9,083 bases of DNA, from NCBI GenBank assembly GCA_049699975.1, contig JBNAWB010000151.1, positions 1 to 9,083 on the forward strand, given 5' to 3'. The position numbers and the translations under genes are program-made. Position 1 is the first letter of the stretch, and every line of letters starts with the position of its first letter. This stretch comes from CAZAGD01 sp049699975 (GTDB lineage Bacteria; Desulfobacterota; SM23-61). A model generated the notes under the pieces. It was not told where the DNA came from. It did not search any database and saw only the letters and a program-made list of their open reading frames with translations. Shown here piece by piece: positions 1 to 7,128 of the stretch.

Positions 1-675
1 GGGCTGATAGGTAGGGAGTTGAATTTCTCTTGCCGGTCCAACAAAGGGTTGCGGAGTTGGGGACGGGGGTGGCGGATTTCTCGTAGTTGGTACCGGCCCC
101 CCCGGAGCAGAACGTATAGGTTCGGTGGGGCGGGTGGGAGTTCTTATTTCCATCCTCTTTTTGGGCGACTTTAAGTCATATAAAAATACTTCATACACAT
201 CCCCTGGTCCTTCTAAGACTATTCGGTCGGGTAATATTTTCGTTAATTTATACTCTCCGATTTGATCCCCTAAATTTAAAGTCTTAGCCGCTTTCTCTCC
301 TTTGGCCAAAGATTTTCCTTGCAGGATCAAGGAAGCCTTCTGTACTTCATCTGTTATCAACACTCCTTGAAGTTGAAGCTGAGGACGATTCATGGCTATA
401 GCCTTTGGCTGCTCAGGATTAAGAGAAAGGAATTCTCGCCTTTCAGGATGGAAGATATTCTTTTCCGCAATAATTGTCAAAGAGGAGGCGTCAAATTTGG
501 GAATATTTGGGGTGGATAAAAGGGGGAAGGCGTCTCCTTTGCTCTCACTGCGCTTGCCTTCTTCTTTGATGATCAGTTCTGAATCAGGCTTACTCCAAGT
601 TTCATAATTCTTAATAAAAAGAAAGATAATAATTACGCTCAAAATAAAATTAAGAAACCCGTAATGCTTAAACAT
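1..675 (-). CDS. gspC: GspC-like T2SS inner-membrane linker protein, N-terminal 225 codons (partial, runs off left edge)
   Basis: The frame opens with ATG at 675 and stays open to base 1, so the C-terminus is missing. GspC spans the inner membrane and contacts the secretin GspD through a periplasmic homology-region (HR) domain. Visible here are a short cytoplasmic start, one membrane helix at about residues 6-21 (FLNFILSVIIIFLFI), a spacer, the segment IIAEKNIFHPER (68-79) that resembles the stretch before the HR domain in GspC proteins, and an HR-like domain at about 97-170 (LQLQGVLITD, KTLNLGDQIGEYKL, RIVLEGPGDVYEVFL). A Pro/Thr/Arg-rich linker follows at about 178-215, including NPPPPSPTPQP, and explains the locally higher GC. 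A strong Shine-Dalgarno (AAAAGGGGC) sits 7-8 nt before the ATG, and 14 nt separate it from the gspM stop. A PDZ or coiled-coil domain would normally come next but lies outside the window. A PilP-like protein is the main alternative, as both share the HR-type fold. Confidence 0.85.
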   Translation of the reverse strand, partial: MFKHYGFLNFILSVIIIFLFIKNYETWSKPDSELIIKEEGKRSESKGDAFPLLSTPNIPKFDASSLTIIAEKNIFHPERREFLSLNPEQPKAIAMNRPQLQLQGVLITDEVQKASLILQGKSLAKGEKAAKTLNLGDQIGEYKLTKILPDRIVLEGPGDVYEVFLYDLKSPKKRMEIRTPTRPTEPIRSAPGGPVPTTRNPPPPSPTPQPFVGPAREIQLPTYQP

Positions 676-689
676 AGATTTTGCCCCTT

Positions 690-1295
690 TTACTTTTCTT
701 TGCTCTTTTCCTGGATCTTGCTTCCTTGCATATAGGCCGAAACCATTAAATTCCCCTGCAGCGCATTGGGCAGGCGCGGATTAATAATCAGCAGGTCCAT
801 ATCGGAGATAATTATTAATTTTTCTTGGTTCTCTAAGTCAGCGATAAAATGGCTTAAATTCAACATACTATTAGTGGGCAAAAATTCTATCTGTAAAGAT
901 ACTTGGCGAAAGGGACCTATGTCCTTGGGCTCTAAAATGCGAAAACTCCTTAAACTCACAAAATTTTTTTCAGCAATTTTTTTGACCATATCTTGGAGGT
1001 TAGCCGCGGCTAACTGCAGAGTATCCCCAGAAATAAGTTTTTTATTAATTTCTTCCATCTGTTTCTTGGCCTTTTCCAAGTTCATTTCTACTTGCCACCG
1101 ATTTTGCAAAATTTCATTGTACTGGGTCAGGATTTTCCTTTTTAATCTGATCTCTTCTTCAGCTTTTTTCTTGGTCTCCTCCCAGGGGATAATGGCCAAG
1201 TAATAGAGGGATAAAGCGGCAACCAAGGCTAAGAGGAGCCAAAAGATTCGGGGGGAAGTAATCTGTCTTTGGGATAACAATTTTGAGGGTTGCAT
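690..1295 (-). CDS. gspM: GspM/PilO-like T2SS inner-membrane platform protein
   Basis: A 201-residue protein with the bitopic architecture of GspM/PilO: a short basic N-terminus, one membrane helix at about 17-37, a charged coiled coil at about 38-88 rich in Lys/Glu heptads, and a C-terminal alpha/beta domain at about 95-190 that fits the ferredoxin-like periplasmic fold (VSLQIEFLPT, LIIISDMDLLIINP). Family knowledge: GspM dimerises, pairs with GspL and stabilises the platform around GspF/GspE. Sequence conservation in this family is low, so the call leans on architecture and on its place directly after gspL. ATG at 1295 lies 2 nt after the gspL stop, with AGAGG about 8 nt upstream, which suggests coupled translation. 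The C-terminal part is more PilO-like than classical enteric GspM, matching the PilM/PilN character of the upstream gene. Confidence 0.82.
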   Translation of the reverse strand: MQPSKLLSQRQITSPRIFWLLLALVAALSLYYLAIIPWEETKKKAEEEIRLKRKILTQYNEILQNRWQVEMNLEKAKKQMEEINKKLISGDTLQLAAANLQDMVKKIAEKNFVSLRSFRILEPKDIGPFRQVSLQIEFLPTNSMLNLSHFIADLENQEKLIIISDMDLLIINPRLPNALQGNLMVSAYMQGSKIQEKSKEK

Positions 1296-1297
1296 AA

Positions 1298-2704
1298 TTA
1301 AAGCCTCTTTTTTTCCAGGTACATGCGAATTTTAAACCTTTCTTTTTCCTTATCGCTGCCCAAACGGCGATCACGTTCTTTGGTCACCGGGGCCAAAAAT
1401 TCCACTTTCTCAAAAAGGGGAGAGCGGTCGAGCAACGGGATAAGGTCAGAGGCTGAATCAGCGAATCCACTAATTTCTATTTCGCGACCAGTAGCTTTTA
1501 AATTCCATACCCAAACTGTGGCGGGCAATATTTGGGTTAATTCCTTTAAAATTTCTATTTTCCGCGCTTCTAAATAACTAAGCTTTTCAAATTCGGCTAT
1601 CTCTTTAAGAATTTTCTCCCTTTCTTTCTTTAAATTTTCTACAGCGGTTACCTCGGGTTTTTTCTTATTTACTTCTGCCCGTAAATATTGCAGCTCATCT
1701 TGGATTTTTTGGTATGAACCCCATATCCAAGCAAGAATAAGCAAAATGCTCAAAGAAAGCAGAAATATAAAAAGCGGCTTACCCACTTGGTGAGTTTTTT
1801 TCTTCTTCTCTTCCGCGAGAAGATTTAATTGGTAATTTGTCTTTATCAATCCGGGCAGGGGAACTCCCACTGCGCCATAAATGGCCGGAGGTAATGATTC
1901 TCCTCGCCTCGTTTTTATCTTATGCCGCGGGGGAGGAATTATATACTTCAAAGAGGGATGGTCAAGCGAGGAGGATCCAGATTTTGTTTCTACCCCTAAT
2001 CCGTATACGTAAAACTCAGTTTGCCCGAACTCGGTCTCGGGGACTCCGCCCATTTGACAAATTTGAATAATCTTCTCTCCTTTTTTCTCGGGGGGTAAGG
2101 GAAAAAGAAAGTTTTCCTGCCATTTTCCTTCCTTGAGAAAATTAATCTCCGCGGTTGATCCCTCCAGGTCGAGTAAAACTGCCTTCTTTTTATAATTTTC
2201 TCCCGCGTGGTAAAGGAAGAGGTTGAGCGCTCCTAAGGAAGAAATTTGGATAGCTCGGGGTTTAAGACCAATTTTTTCTAATAAAGCAAGATATTGAGCG
2301 ATTTCCCCTCTCTTGCTGAAGAGAACTACTAAACTCAGCCCTTGTCCGTCTCGCTGGAGAACTTGATAATCAAAACAAATTTCTTCGGCTGCGCAGGGAA
2401 TGTATTTAGGCGCCTCGTACTCTAAGACCTGGCGCAGATTTTCTTGGGCAGCCCAGGGCAAACGCAGGAAACGGAGGACGGTTTTTTCCCGAGGAAGAGC
2501 CAGAAAAACTTTATCTTTAGCTGCGGCATATTGGGCCACAAAATTGCTAACGAATTGAAGCTGATCCTCAACGGCAAAATCTTCCGCCCAAGTTTTGACT
2601 TGATAATCTATCAGCCTAATCCCTCGCCAAGTTTTTTGTAAGAGGCAAAGGGCTAACTTATTTTTTCCTATGTCAATTCCTAAGCTTAAATTGTTACCAG
2701 CCAT
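1298..2704 (-). CDS. gspL: GspL, PilM-like cytoplasmic domain fused to PilN-like membrane/periplasmic domain
   Basis: A 468-residue platform protein that would hold the GspE ATPase at the membrane. Residues 1-300 form an actin-like PilM/GspL domain. A GIDIG phosphate-1-type loop lies at 9-13, a typical ALPREKTVLRFLRLP strand follows at 69-83, and the second loop reads LLDLEGSTAEI (177-187), where PilM proteins usually have D-x-G. After YQLNLLAEE (291-299), which resembles the N-terminal NLL motif of PilN, comes one membrane helix at about 309-329, a coiled coil at 331-385, and a periplasmic ferredoxin-like domain at 386-465 with PilN features (ELTQILPATVWVWNL, ISGFADSASDLIPLL, FKIRMYL). Classical GspL has this same overall layout; in type IV pili the two halves are separate proteins. 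The ATG at 2704 is 15 nt after the gspK stop, with AAGGA at a rather long distance (about 11 nt). ATP binding is doubtful because the second loop is altered. Confidence 0.9.
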   Translation of the reverse strand: MAGNNLSLGIDIGKNKLALCLLQKTWRGIRLIDYQVKTWAEDFAVEDQLQFVSNFVAQYAAAKDKVFLALPREKTVLRFLRLPWAAQENLRQVLEYEAPKYIPCAAEEICFDYQVLQRDGQGLSLVVLFSKRGEIAQYLALLEKIGLKPRAIQISSLGALNLFLYHAGENYKKKAVLLDLEGSTAEINFLKEGKWQENFLFPLPPEKKGEKIIQICQMGGVPETEFGQTEFYVYGLGVETKSGSSSLDHPSLKYIIPPPRHKIKTRRGESLPPAIYGAVGVPLPGLIKTNYQLNLLAEEKKKKTHQVGKPLFIFLLSLSILLILAWIWGSYQKIQDELQYLRAEVNKKKPEVTAVENLKKEREKILKEIAEFEKLSYLEARKIEILKELTQILPATVWVWNLKATGREIEISGFADSASDLIPLLDRSPLFEKVEFLAPVTKERDRRLGSDKEKERFKIRMYLEKKRL

Positions 2705-2719
2705 ATCTGCTTCAATCCT

Positions 2720-3754
2720 TCAGGAAATATGGTCGATCCATTGGATTACCTTGTAACCATTTTTTTCGCGGACATCGATTTTAATGATGGCCTTAAGGCC
2801 CCTTCCCAATTCGTCCTCTCTTATCCAAGCTCTCGTCTCCACTGTGTAATAAGGATGTAAAGGGCGAAAAGAAATAAACCGGCCAATTTCTTTTAAAAAA
2901 GGTTGTATTTCTGGCACTCGCTGAGTGAGATCTGTCAAGTTTTCAAATTCTCTTTCTTCCCGCACCGCAATTACTTTGTCCGCCACTTCTCCGGGTAATC
3001 CTAAAAAGCAACGGAGCACCGGCCACCCCGCGGCATTAAGATCAATCTGTTCGCCGGCGGCATAAACAGAGAAGATATCTTTTAAGCCGACCATTCTTTC
3101 TTCTTTTTCCCCAGGAAATAAAATTTTTTTCCCCCAAAATAATTCTTTACTGACGCCTCTAACTAACAAGAGTTCTTCGATAGTGGCCAAATATCCATTT
3201 TTACAATCATAAGGCTCTTTGAGGGAACGGTAGTAATCATTTTCAGCCCCATGAGGCCGATAAAAATCATCTGGATCACGCCAATCAAGGATGGAGTCCA
3301 CCAAAATATCTTTACTTTCTCCTTCCAGCCCTAAACACGCGGCCACTTGCCGCAAAGTTCTATCGGAAGCCAAATTAATATTTATTTTTCCCGCTTCTCC
3401 ATAAATACGTACTTGGCATATTCCCTGGCCAAGGGAAAAAGTGTAAGGCCGGCCATCGATTAACCACTCTTTTTTTTCAGCGGGAATTTCCTCTCTAATT
3501 AAATCTCGCCTCTTTTGTCTAAGAAAAGGATCATGCCGACAACTAAGTTCCCAAAGGGCTCGCTCATAGGCCCCACAGGCCAAGGCATATAGTTGGGCCT
3601 CTTCTTGGTAATTTTTAACGCTATAACTCTCTAAGCGCATGGCGGCGCTAAATTCAAAAGCCACGATCACTAGGATCGTAATAATCCAAATAGTAACCAG
3701 CAGAGCAACTCCCTTTTCTTGGCCAATTTTTTTATTTTGTCTGCTCATCTTCAT
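2720..3754 (-). CDS. gspK: GspK, minor pseudopilin of the pseudopilus tip
   Basis: A 344-residue prepilin-like protein. The basic leader ends QEKG (12-15) and cleavage would leave VALLVTIWIITILVIVAF. The residue at mature position 5 is Val instead of Glu, as is normal for GspK, the largest minor pseudopilin, which caps the tip with GspI and GspJ. The body carries the two-part GspK signature: KININLAS (123-130), then SILDWRDPDDF (154-164), HGAENDYY (168-175), YDCKNG (182-187) and IEELLLVRGV (192-201), followed by the second helix-hairpin-helix-like unit with QIDLNAAGWPVL (236-247) and VADKVIAVRE (257-266). The Asp/Glu residues in DWRDPDD and GAEN fit the calcium-coordinating region known from GspK. 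The ATG overlaps the gspJ stop in an ATGA. A second ATG two codons in (3748) is a possible alternative start. GspK distinguishes this locus from a type IV pilus operon. Confidence 0.95.
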   Translation of the reverse strand: MKMSRQNKKIGQEKGVALLVTIWIITILVIVAFEFSAAMRLESYSVKNYQEEAQLYALACGAYERALWELSCRHDPFLRQKRRDLIREEIPAEKKEWLIDGRPYTFSLGQGICQVRIYGEAGKININLASDRTLRQVAACLGLEGESKDILVDSILDWRDPDDFYRPHGAENDYYRSLKEPYDCKNGYLATIEELLLVRGVSKELFWGKKILFPGEKEERMVGLKDIFSVYAAGEQIDLNAAGWPVLRCFLGLPGEVADKVIAVREEREFENLTDLTQRVPEIQPFLKEIGRFISFRPLHPYYTVETRAWIREDELGRGLKAIIKIDVREKNGYKVIQWIDHIS

Positions 3755-4470
3755 CCAGCCGGTCTTTGCGGTATTATTCTTCTTTGCGGAAGGGCCTTAA
3801 TCTCTTCCCAGCGGGAGGCCCGAAGACACATTACTAAATCTACTTGGACGGACTTTCCTTTTTCTATTTCCTTATCCTGCTTGAGTCGTAAACGCACAGC
3901 CGCCGGCAATTGGCCCCGCTCTTTACCCGACCATTCCCGCACCCATTCGGCGTTAGCACCTTTGACCTTATCTTCTTCTTGGTAATATTCAAAGTAAGCT
4001 TCCTTTAGATTCTTGAGTAAAGGCCAGGCTGCTTCCGGATCGTACACTTCCTCCTGGAGGTCTTTGTTAAGCACTCTCTTTTCCGAGAGCAAAAGAGTTC
4101 CCTCCCCATTTTGCTGACGCAAATCATAAATCACCAGCACCAGCCCTTCTGATCTTTTATACCGTAATGAATAAGTGGAAATAAATTTCAGCATCTGGGC
4201 AGTCCCTTCAAAGAACAAGTAATCTCCTTCGGCCTTACTACTTTTGACTTTATAGGGTTGGGCCGACTTGATCTGCCGGAAGAGATATTGTTCTACCGTC
4301 CGTATTTGTTGATCTATCTCTTGAATTTCTTCTCCTTTGTGCCATGAAGAAAGAGCCAAGCGGAAAACCCCAAAGATTATTAAGAGGACAAATCCCAGAA
4401 TGGTTAAAGTAACCATCACTTCCACTAAAGTGAAGCCGCCAGTTTTTTTCCATGAAAAAAAGTATTTCAA
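3751..4470 (-). CDS. gspJ: GspJ, minor pseudopilin
   Basis: A 239-residue type II pseudopilin. The leader MKYFFSWKKTGG precedes a canonical N-methylation segment FTLVEVMVTL, with cleavage expected between G12 and F13 and Glu at mature position 5. GspJ family features follow: LFFEGT and KFISTY (85-100), a hydrophobic strand LVLVIYDL (110-117) and a C-terminal LPAAVRLRLKQD (188-199). GspJ joins GspI and GspK in the tip complex that starts pseudopilus assembly. The start is a TTG at 4470; no in-frame ATG precedes the cleavage site, so this start is effectively forced. The TTGA overlaps the gspI stop by 4 nt, and GGAG lies about 10 nt upstream, so translation is probably coupled to gspI. The 3' end overlaps gspK by 4 nt. 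The leader is unusual in holding two Phe and a Trp before the Lys pair. Confidence 0.9.
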   Translation of the reverse strand: MKYFFSWKKTGGFTLVEVMVTLTILGFVLLIIFGVFRLALSSWHKGEEIQEIDQQIRTVEQYLFRQIKSAQPYKVKSSKAEGDYLFFEGTAQMLKFISTYSLRYKRSEGLVLVIYDLRQQNGEGTLLLSEKRVLNKDLQEEVYDPEAAWPLLKNLKEAYFEYYQEEDKVKGANAEWVREWSGKERGQLPAAVRLRLKQDKEIEKGKSVQVDLVMCLRASRWEEIKALPQRRIIPQRPAG

Positions 4471-4886
4471 ATTTTTTCTTCTCCAGCAGTTTCTTTTAGG
4501 AATTTATAGGTTTCGAACACCAAGTTTCTTTCTTTCATCCCTGATTTCCAATTAACTTTTAACTTGATTTGATAAAGTTCTAAGGGTACAGGTACGTCTC
4601 CATATCTTTCTCTCAAAATTTCTGTTTTTTTAATTTCTAATTGCCACCGGTAGTTTTCCGGCAGCTCCCCTTCTTCCTGGCCTTCTTGTAATTTAGGTTG
4701 CAAAATAACTTCTTCTAATTTCATTCTGGCCCAGGCTGTAGCTCGCGAATACTCATTAGCCGTCTTCCCCAGCCGCAGGGCGCCCGCAAATAACTCGATG
4801 AGGACAATTAAAGCTAAGCCCATTAGCCCTAAAGCTATAACCACTTCTATTAAAGTAAAGCCTAAACTACTTTTAGGTCGGCGCAT
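4467..4886 (-). CDS. gspI: GspI, minor pseudopilin
   Basis: A 139-residue pseudopilin with a short leader MRRPKSSLG, a cleavage site G9/F10 and a methylation segment FTLIEVVIALGLMGLALIVL; Glu is at mature position 5. The segment ATAWARMKLEEVILQP (44-59) matches the conserved alpha-helical stretch of GspI, and the C-terminal beta strands YRWQLEIKKTE and ELYQIKLKVNW fit the GspI fold. GspI is the core of the H-I-J-K tip and interacts with both GspJ and GspK. The ATG at 4886 follows the gspH stop by only 2 nt. The upstream purine tract (GTAGAAG) is a weak and distant Shine-Dalgarno, so translation probably depends on ribosomes finishing gspH. The length is near the family norm of about 120-140 residues. 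Confidence 0.9.
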   Translation of the reverse strand: MRRPKSSLGFTLIEVVIALGLMGLALIVLIELFAGALRLGKTANEYSRATAWARMKLEEVILQPKLQEGQEEGELPENYRWQLEIKKTEILRERYGDVPVPLELYQIKLKVNWKSGMKERNLVFETYKFLKETAGEEKI

Positions 4887-4888
4887 AT

Positions 4889-5374
4889 CTAAATTTTTTC
4901 TACTTCTACTAAGCCGGTTAAAAAACTGATCTTGATGCGGTAGCCTTGCTGGTCTGGATCAACCAACAGTATTTGGCCGCCATTGGCTTGACCCGTCGGG
5001 TAAAATTCAATAGCCGGCAAATCGGCATTGTATTCCCCGGGGCATATTTCTTCTTGCAAATTTATACCCGCGGGAATTTGATATTTAATCTTCTCCGTCC
5101 AGGTGAAATCTGTTCCTTCTTTTTTTCCTGATTTCAGCGCCCGGACGATTAGTTCTCTTTGTTTTTGATCAATAAGGATCTGATGCACTTGCCCTTTTTG
5201 AACCGTGGCCATACGGTAATAGCGTAAAATTCCCGCTATTTTTTGGGCTGTGCCTTTTAATTCTACGGCCGTGGCCAAGCGGGCCATAGAAGGGACTACT
5301 AAATACACGCCCAGGCTTAATAAGATAAGAACCAAAACTAATTCGAGGAGCGTAAAACCTTTATTTTTTTTCAT
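4889..5374 (-). CDS. gspH: GspH, minor pseudopilin
   Basis: A 161-residue pseudopilin. The leader is MKKNKG, the cleavage site G6/F7, and the methylation segment FTLLELVLVLILLSLGVYLV with Glu at mature position 5. The body has the GspH-type pattern: a helix with LKGTAQKIAGILRYYRMATV, then Gln/Lys-rich strands (VHQILIDQKQRELIV) and a C-terminal sheet with IEFYPTGQANGGQILL. GspH sits just below the tip and links it to the GspG shaft. I chose ATG 5374 over an upstream in-frame ATG at 5440 because it gives a normal six-residue leader and has GGAAGG 6 nt upstream. The longer reading would put a 28-residue leader inside gspG. With this start the gene overlaps the gspG 3' end by 14 nt. A generic FimT-like prepilin is the alternative, but its position between gspG and gspI favours GspH. 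Confidence 0.88.
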   Translation of the reverse strand: MKKNKGFTLLELVLVLILLSLGVYLVVPSMARLATAVELKGTAQKIAGILRYYRMATVQKGQVHQILIDQKQRELIVRALKSGKKEGTDFTWTEKIKYQIPAGINLQEEICPGEYNADLPAIEFYPTGQANGGQILLVDPDQQGYRIKISFLTGLVEVEKI

Positions 5375-5801
5375 CAATATCCTTCCAGCTGACGATATCT
5401 TGGTTTTCTCCTTCCCCGCCTTCCACTCCATCCAGGCCATAAGAAATTAAATCATACTCTCCGTGCTCCCCTGGACATTTATACACGTAGGCTCTGCCCC
5501 ATGGATCTTTGGGGACTTCTTTAGGCAAATAAGGACCTTTCCACCCTTCCATTCCCGCGGGCTTCTCCCTTAAAGCTCTTAATCCTTCTTCCGTCGTGGG
5601 GTAACGGCCTACGTCTAAACGTAAAGCATCCAGGGCCGTCCCGAACAACTCAATCTGCGCCTTGGCTGCTTTTTGTTTAGCCGTGCTCACTTTCCCGAAA
5701 AGTCTTGGGCCTACTAAGGCAGCTAACAGACCAATGATAATAATTACTATTAGTAATTCGATCAAGGTGAAGCCTTTGGTTCTCTTTATTTCTTTGGGCA
5801 T
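5361..5801 (-). CDS. gspG: GspG, major pseudopilin
   Basis: The 146-residue major subunit of the pseudopilus. The leader MPKEIKRTKG is followed by cleavage at G10/F11 and FTLIELLIVIIIIGLLAALV, with Glu5 and the conserved Pro22 (GPRLFGKV) of the mature chain. The globular part carries the T2SS GspG signature: LDVGRYPTTEEGLRAL (58-73), GPYLPKEVPKDPWGRAY (88-104), YKCPGEHGEYDLISYG (106-121) and DGVEGGEGENQDIVSW (123-138 region). The last segment is the calcium-binding loop that stabilises GspG in known systems. This signature separates it from type IV pilins and from minor pseudopilins. The start is unambiguous: AAGGAGG lies 4 nt upstream, the strongest Shine-Dalgarno in the operon, fitting the most abundant subunit. 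It is preceded by a 53-nt spacer after gspF, longer than most junctions here. Confidence 0.97.
   Translation of the reverse strand: MPKEIKRTKGFTLIELLIVIIIIGLLAALVGPRLFGKVSTAKQKAAKAQIELFGTALDALRLDVGRYPTTEEGLRALREKPAGMEGWKGPYLPKEVPKDPWGRAYVYKCPGEHGEYDLISYGLDGVEGGEGENQDIVSWKDIDEKK
5381..5386 (-). promoter_or_regulatory. Ribosome binding site of gspH (decides start)
   Basis: GGAAGG on the minus strand, 6 nt before ATG 5374. It lies inside the last codons of gspG and supports the short-leader start of gspH over the upstream in-frame ATG at 5440. Confidence 0.65.
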
Positions 5802-5805
5802 CTAT

Positions 5806-5812
5806 CCTCCTT
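5806..5812 (-). promoter_or_regulatory. Strong ribosome binding site of gspG
   Basis: AAGGAGG on the minus strand, 4 nt before ATG 5801. It is a full match to the anti-Shine-Dalgarno core and is consistent with high translation of the major pseudopilin relative to its neighbours. Confidence 0.85.
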
Positions 5813-5832
5813 AAAAATTGGCCTTTCTTTGG

Positions 5833-5851
5833 AGGGAAAATACTACTCCCT
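5833..5851 (-). other. Small inverted repeat in the gspF-gspG spacer
   Basis: AGGGA and TCCCT arms of 5 bp enclose a 9-nt loop, between the gspF stop and the gspG Shine-Dalgarno. It has no downstream T-run and is too weak to be called a terminator. It could be a transcript-processing or stability element upstream of the major pseudopilin, or chance. Confidence 0.25.
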
Positions 5852-5854
5852 TAA

Positions 5855-7069
5855 TTAAAAAGGAATCTCTTGCAAACTGAATACTGCTAAAAGCATGGAG
5901 ATGACGATAAAACCAATAATAAGCCCCATGACTAAGATTATTAAAGGTTCCAAAAGGGAAACTAAGCGTTTGGTAGTACTTTGAATGCTCTCTTCATAGC
6001 TGTTAGCTACTTTATCCAACATCTCTTCCAACTTTCCGGTTTCTTCCCCAACTTCGATCATATGCACGGCAAGGGGCGGAAAGATCTCTATTTCCTTTAA
6101 GGCGCGCGCCATCCCTTTGCCTTCCCGGAGGCGTTCCTGCACATAATCAATGGCCTGGGCGACAGCTTGGTTTTGGGAAACTTCTCTGACCAGGTTAAGG
6201 GCAGATAAAATGGGTACCCCACTTTGCAATAAAGTTCCCAAAGTCCGTGAAAATCTGGCCACTTCAATTTTTTTTATGAGCGAGCCGAAGGCCGGCCAGG
6301 ATAATTTGAAACGGTCCCAGCGCCACCTTCTCTCTTCGCCTTGGACATAGGCTTTCCAAGATAAGTAAAAAACCCCAATTAAAACAATCCCTAACCACCA
6401 ATAATCGCGAAAATATTGACTTCCTACCAAGACTATCTGCGTAGGGAGAGGAATAGTTTGGCCAAGGTCGGCAAAAATGCGCCTGAAACGGGGGATGACG
6501 AAAGCTACCAAAATAGTAATGGATACGGCACTCACTGTAGTCAAGATGATGGGGTAGATTAATATGGAAATCAAATATTCCCTTATTTCCTTTACCCTTT
6601 GCAAATACTGGACCAAGCGCATAAAAATGGTTTCCAAAAAACCGCCTACTTCTCCGGCTTTCACCATGTTGATGTATAAATTAGGAAAAATCTGCGGATG
6701 ATTTGCTAAGGCCTCTCCTAAGGAGTTTCCTCCGCGGACCCGCGCTAAGACATCGCGCAGAATTTCTTGCATTTTTATATCGGGGGTTAAAGAAGCCAAT
6801 ATGTCCAAGCTGCGGTCCAAAGGTAGCCCTGCGGAAATTAAGGTGGCTAATTCCTGGGTAAAGGTCAGAAGACTACTTATTTTTCTCCGGCCGGAGGGGA
6901 ATGGCGGAAAGCGCCATTTTCTTAAGGTTCTTTGCCTGGAAGTAATGCGCACGGGGATATAGCCCTGGTCTTGCAAATTGCGCACTATGGCTTTTTCATC
7001 CTTTCCTTCGAGAAAACCCTCAACTACTTGCCCAGAATTAGTTATTGCTTTATAAAAAAATTCCGCCAT
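5855..7069 (-). CDS. gspF: GspF, T2SS inner-membrane platform protein
   Basis: A 404-residue polytopic protein, the usual GspF/PilC length. It couples the GspE motor to extraction of pseudopilins from the inner membrane. Two repeats of the T2SS-F domain are visible: residues 68-190 (TFTQELATLISAGLPLDRSL; VKAGEVGGFLETIF) and 271-395 (ARFSRTLGTLLQSGVPILSAL; IEVGEETGKLEEML). The matched GLPLDRSL/GVPILSAL and KAGEVGG/EVGEETG pairs show the internal duplication. Three membrane segments lie at about 168-193, 222-240 and 372-397. The N-terminal MAEFFYKAITNSGQVVEG opening is typical of the family. ATG 7069 has AAGG close upstream (about 4 nt). It sits 59 nt after gspE. The protein alone could be PilC of a type IV pilus; the neighbours decide for T2SS. 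Confidence 0.97.
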   Translation of the reverse strand: MAEFFYKAITNSGQVVEGFLEGKDEKAIVRNLQDQGYIPVRITSRQRTLRKWRFPPFPSGRRKISSLLTFTQELATLISAGLPLDRSLDILASLTPDIKMQEILRDVLARVRGGNSLGEALANHPQIFPNLYINMVKAGEVGGFLETIFMRLVQYLQRVKEIREYLISILIYPIILTTVSAVSITILVAFVIPRFRRIFADLGQTIPLPTQIVLVGSQYFRDYWWLGIVLIGVFYLSWKAYVQGEERRWRWDRFKLSWPAFGSLIKKIEVARFSRTLGTLLQSGVPILSALNLVREVSQNQAVAQAIDYVQERLREGKGMARALKEIEIFPPLAVHMIEVGEETGKLEEMLDKVANSYEESIQSTTKRLVSLLEPLIILVMGLIIGFIVISMLLAVFSLQEIPF

Positions 7070-7128
7070 TTACCTTATTTTTTTATAAAATGGTTTAGGT
7101 TTTTATTCTGAGCTGCGCCAGGAATATT

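Noticed and set aside
319..607. Two short plus-strand open frames near the left end
   Set aside because: They fall inside the partial gspC reading frame on the other strand, which has a membrane helix, HR domain and strong ribosome site.
766..1203. 145-codon plus-strand open frame
   Set aside because: It lies entirely inside gspM on the opposite strand, has no recognisable protein features, and mirrors the Lys/Glu-rich coiled-coil codons as Phe/Leu/Ser-rich sequence.
5375..5440. In-frame upstream extension of gspH from ATG 5440
   Set aside because: It would give a 28-residue prepilin leader coded within gspG. The ATG at 5374 has a good ribosome site and yields a normal six-residue leader.
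7070..7128. Possible terminator or internal promoter between gspE and gspF
   Set aside because: The spacer is AT-rich with T-runs, but I found no convincing stem before a T-run and no paired -35/-10 set. The genes are clearly co-directional and functionally linked.
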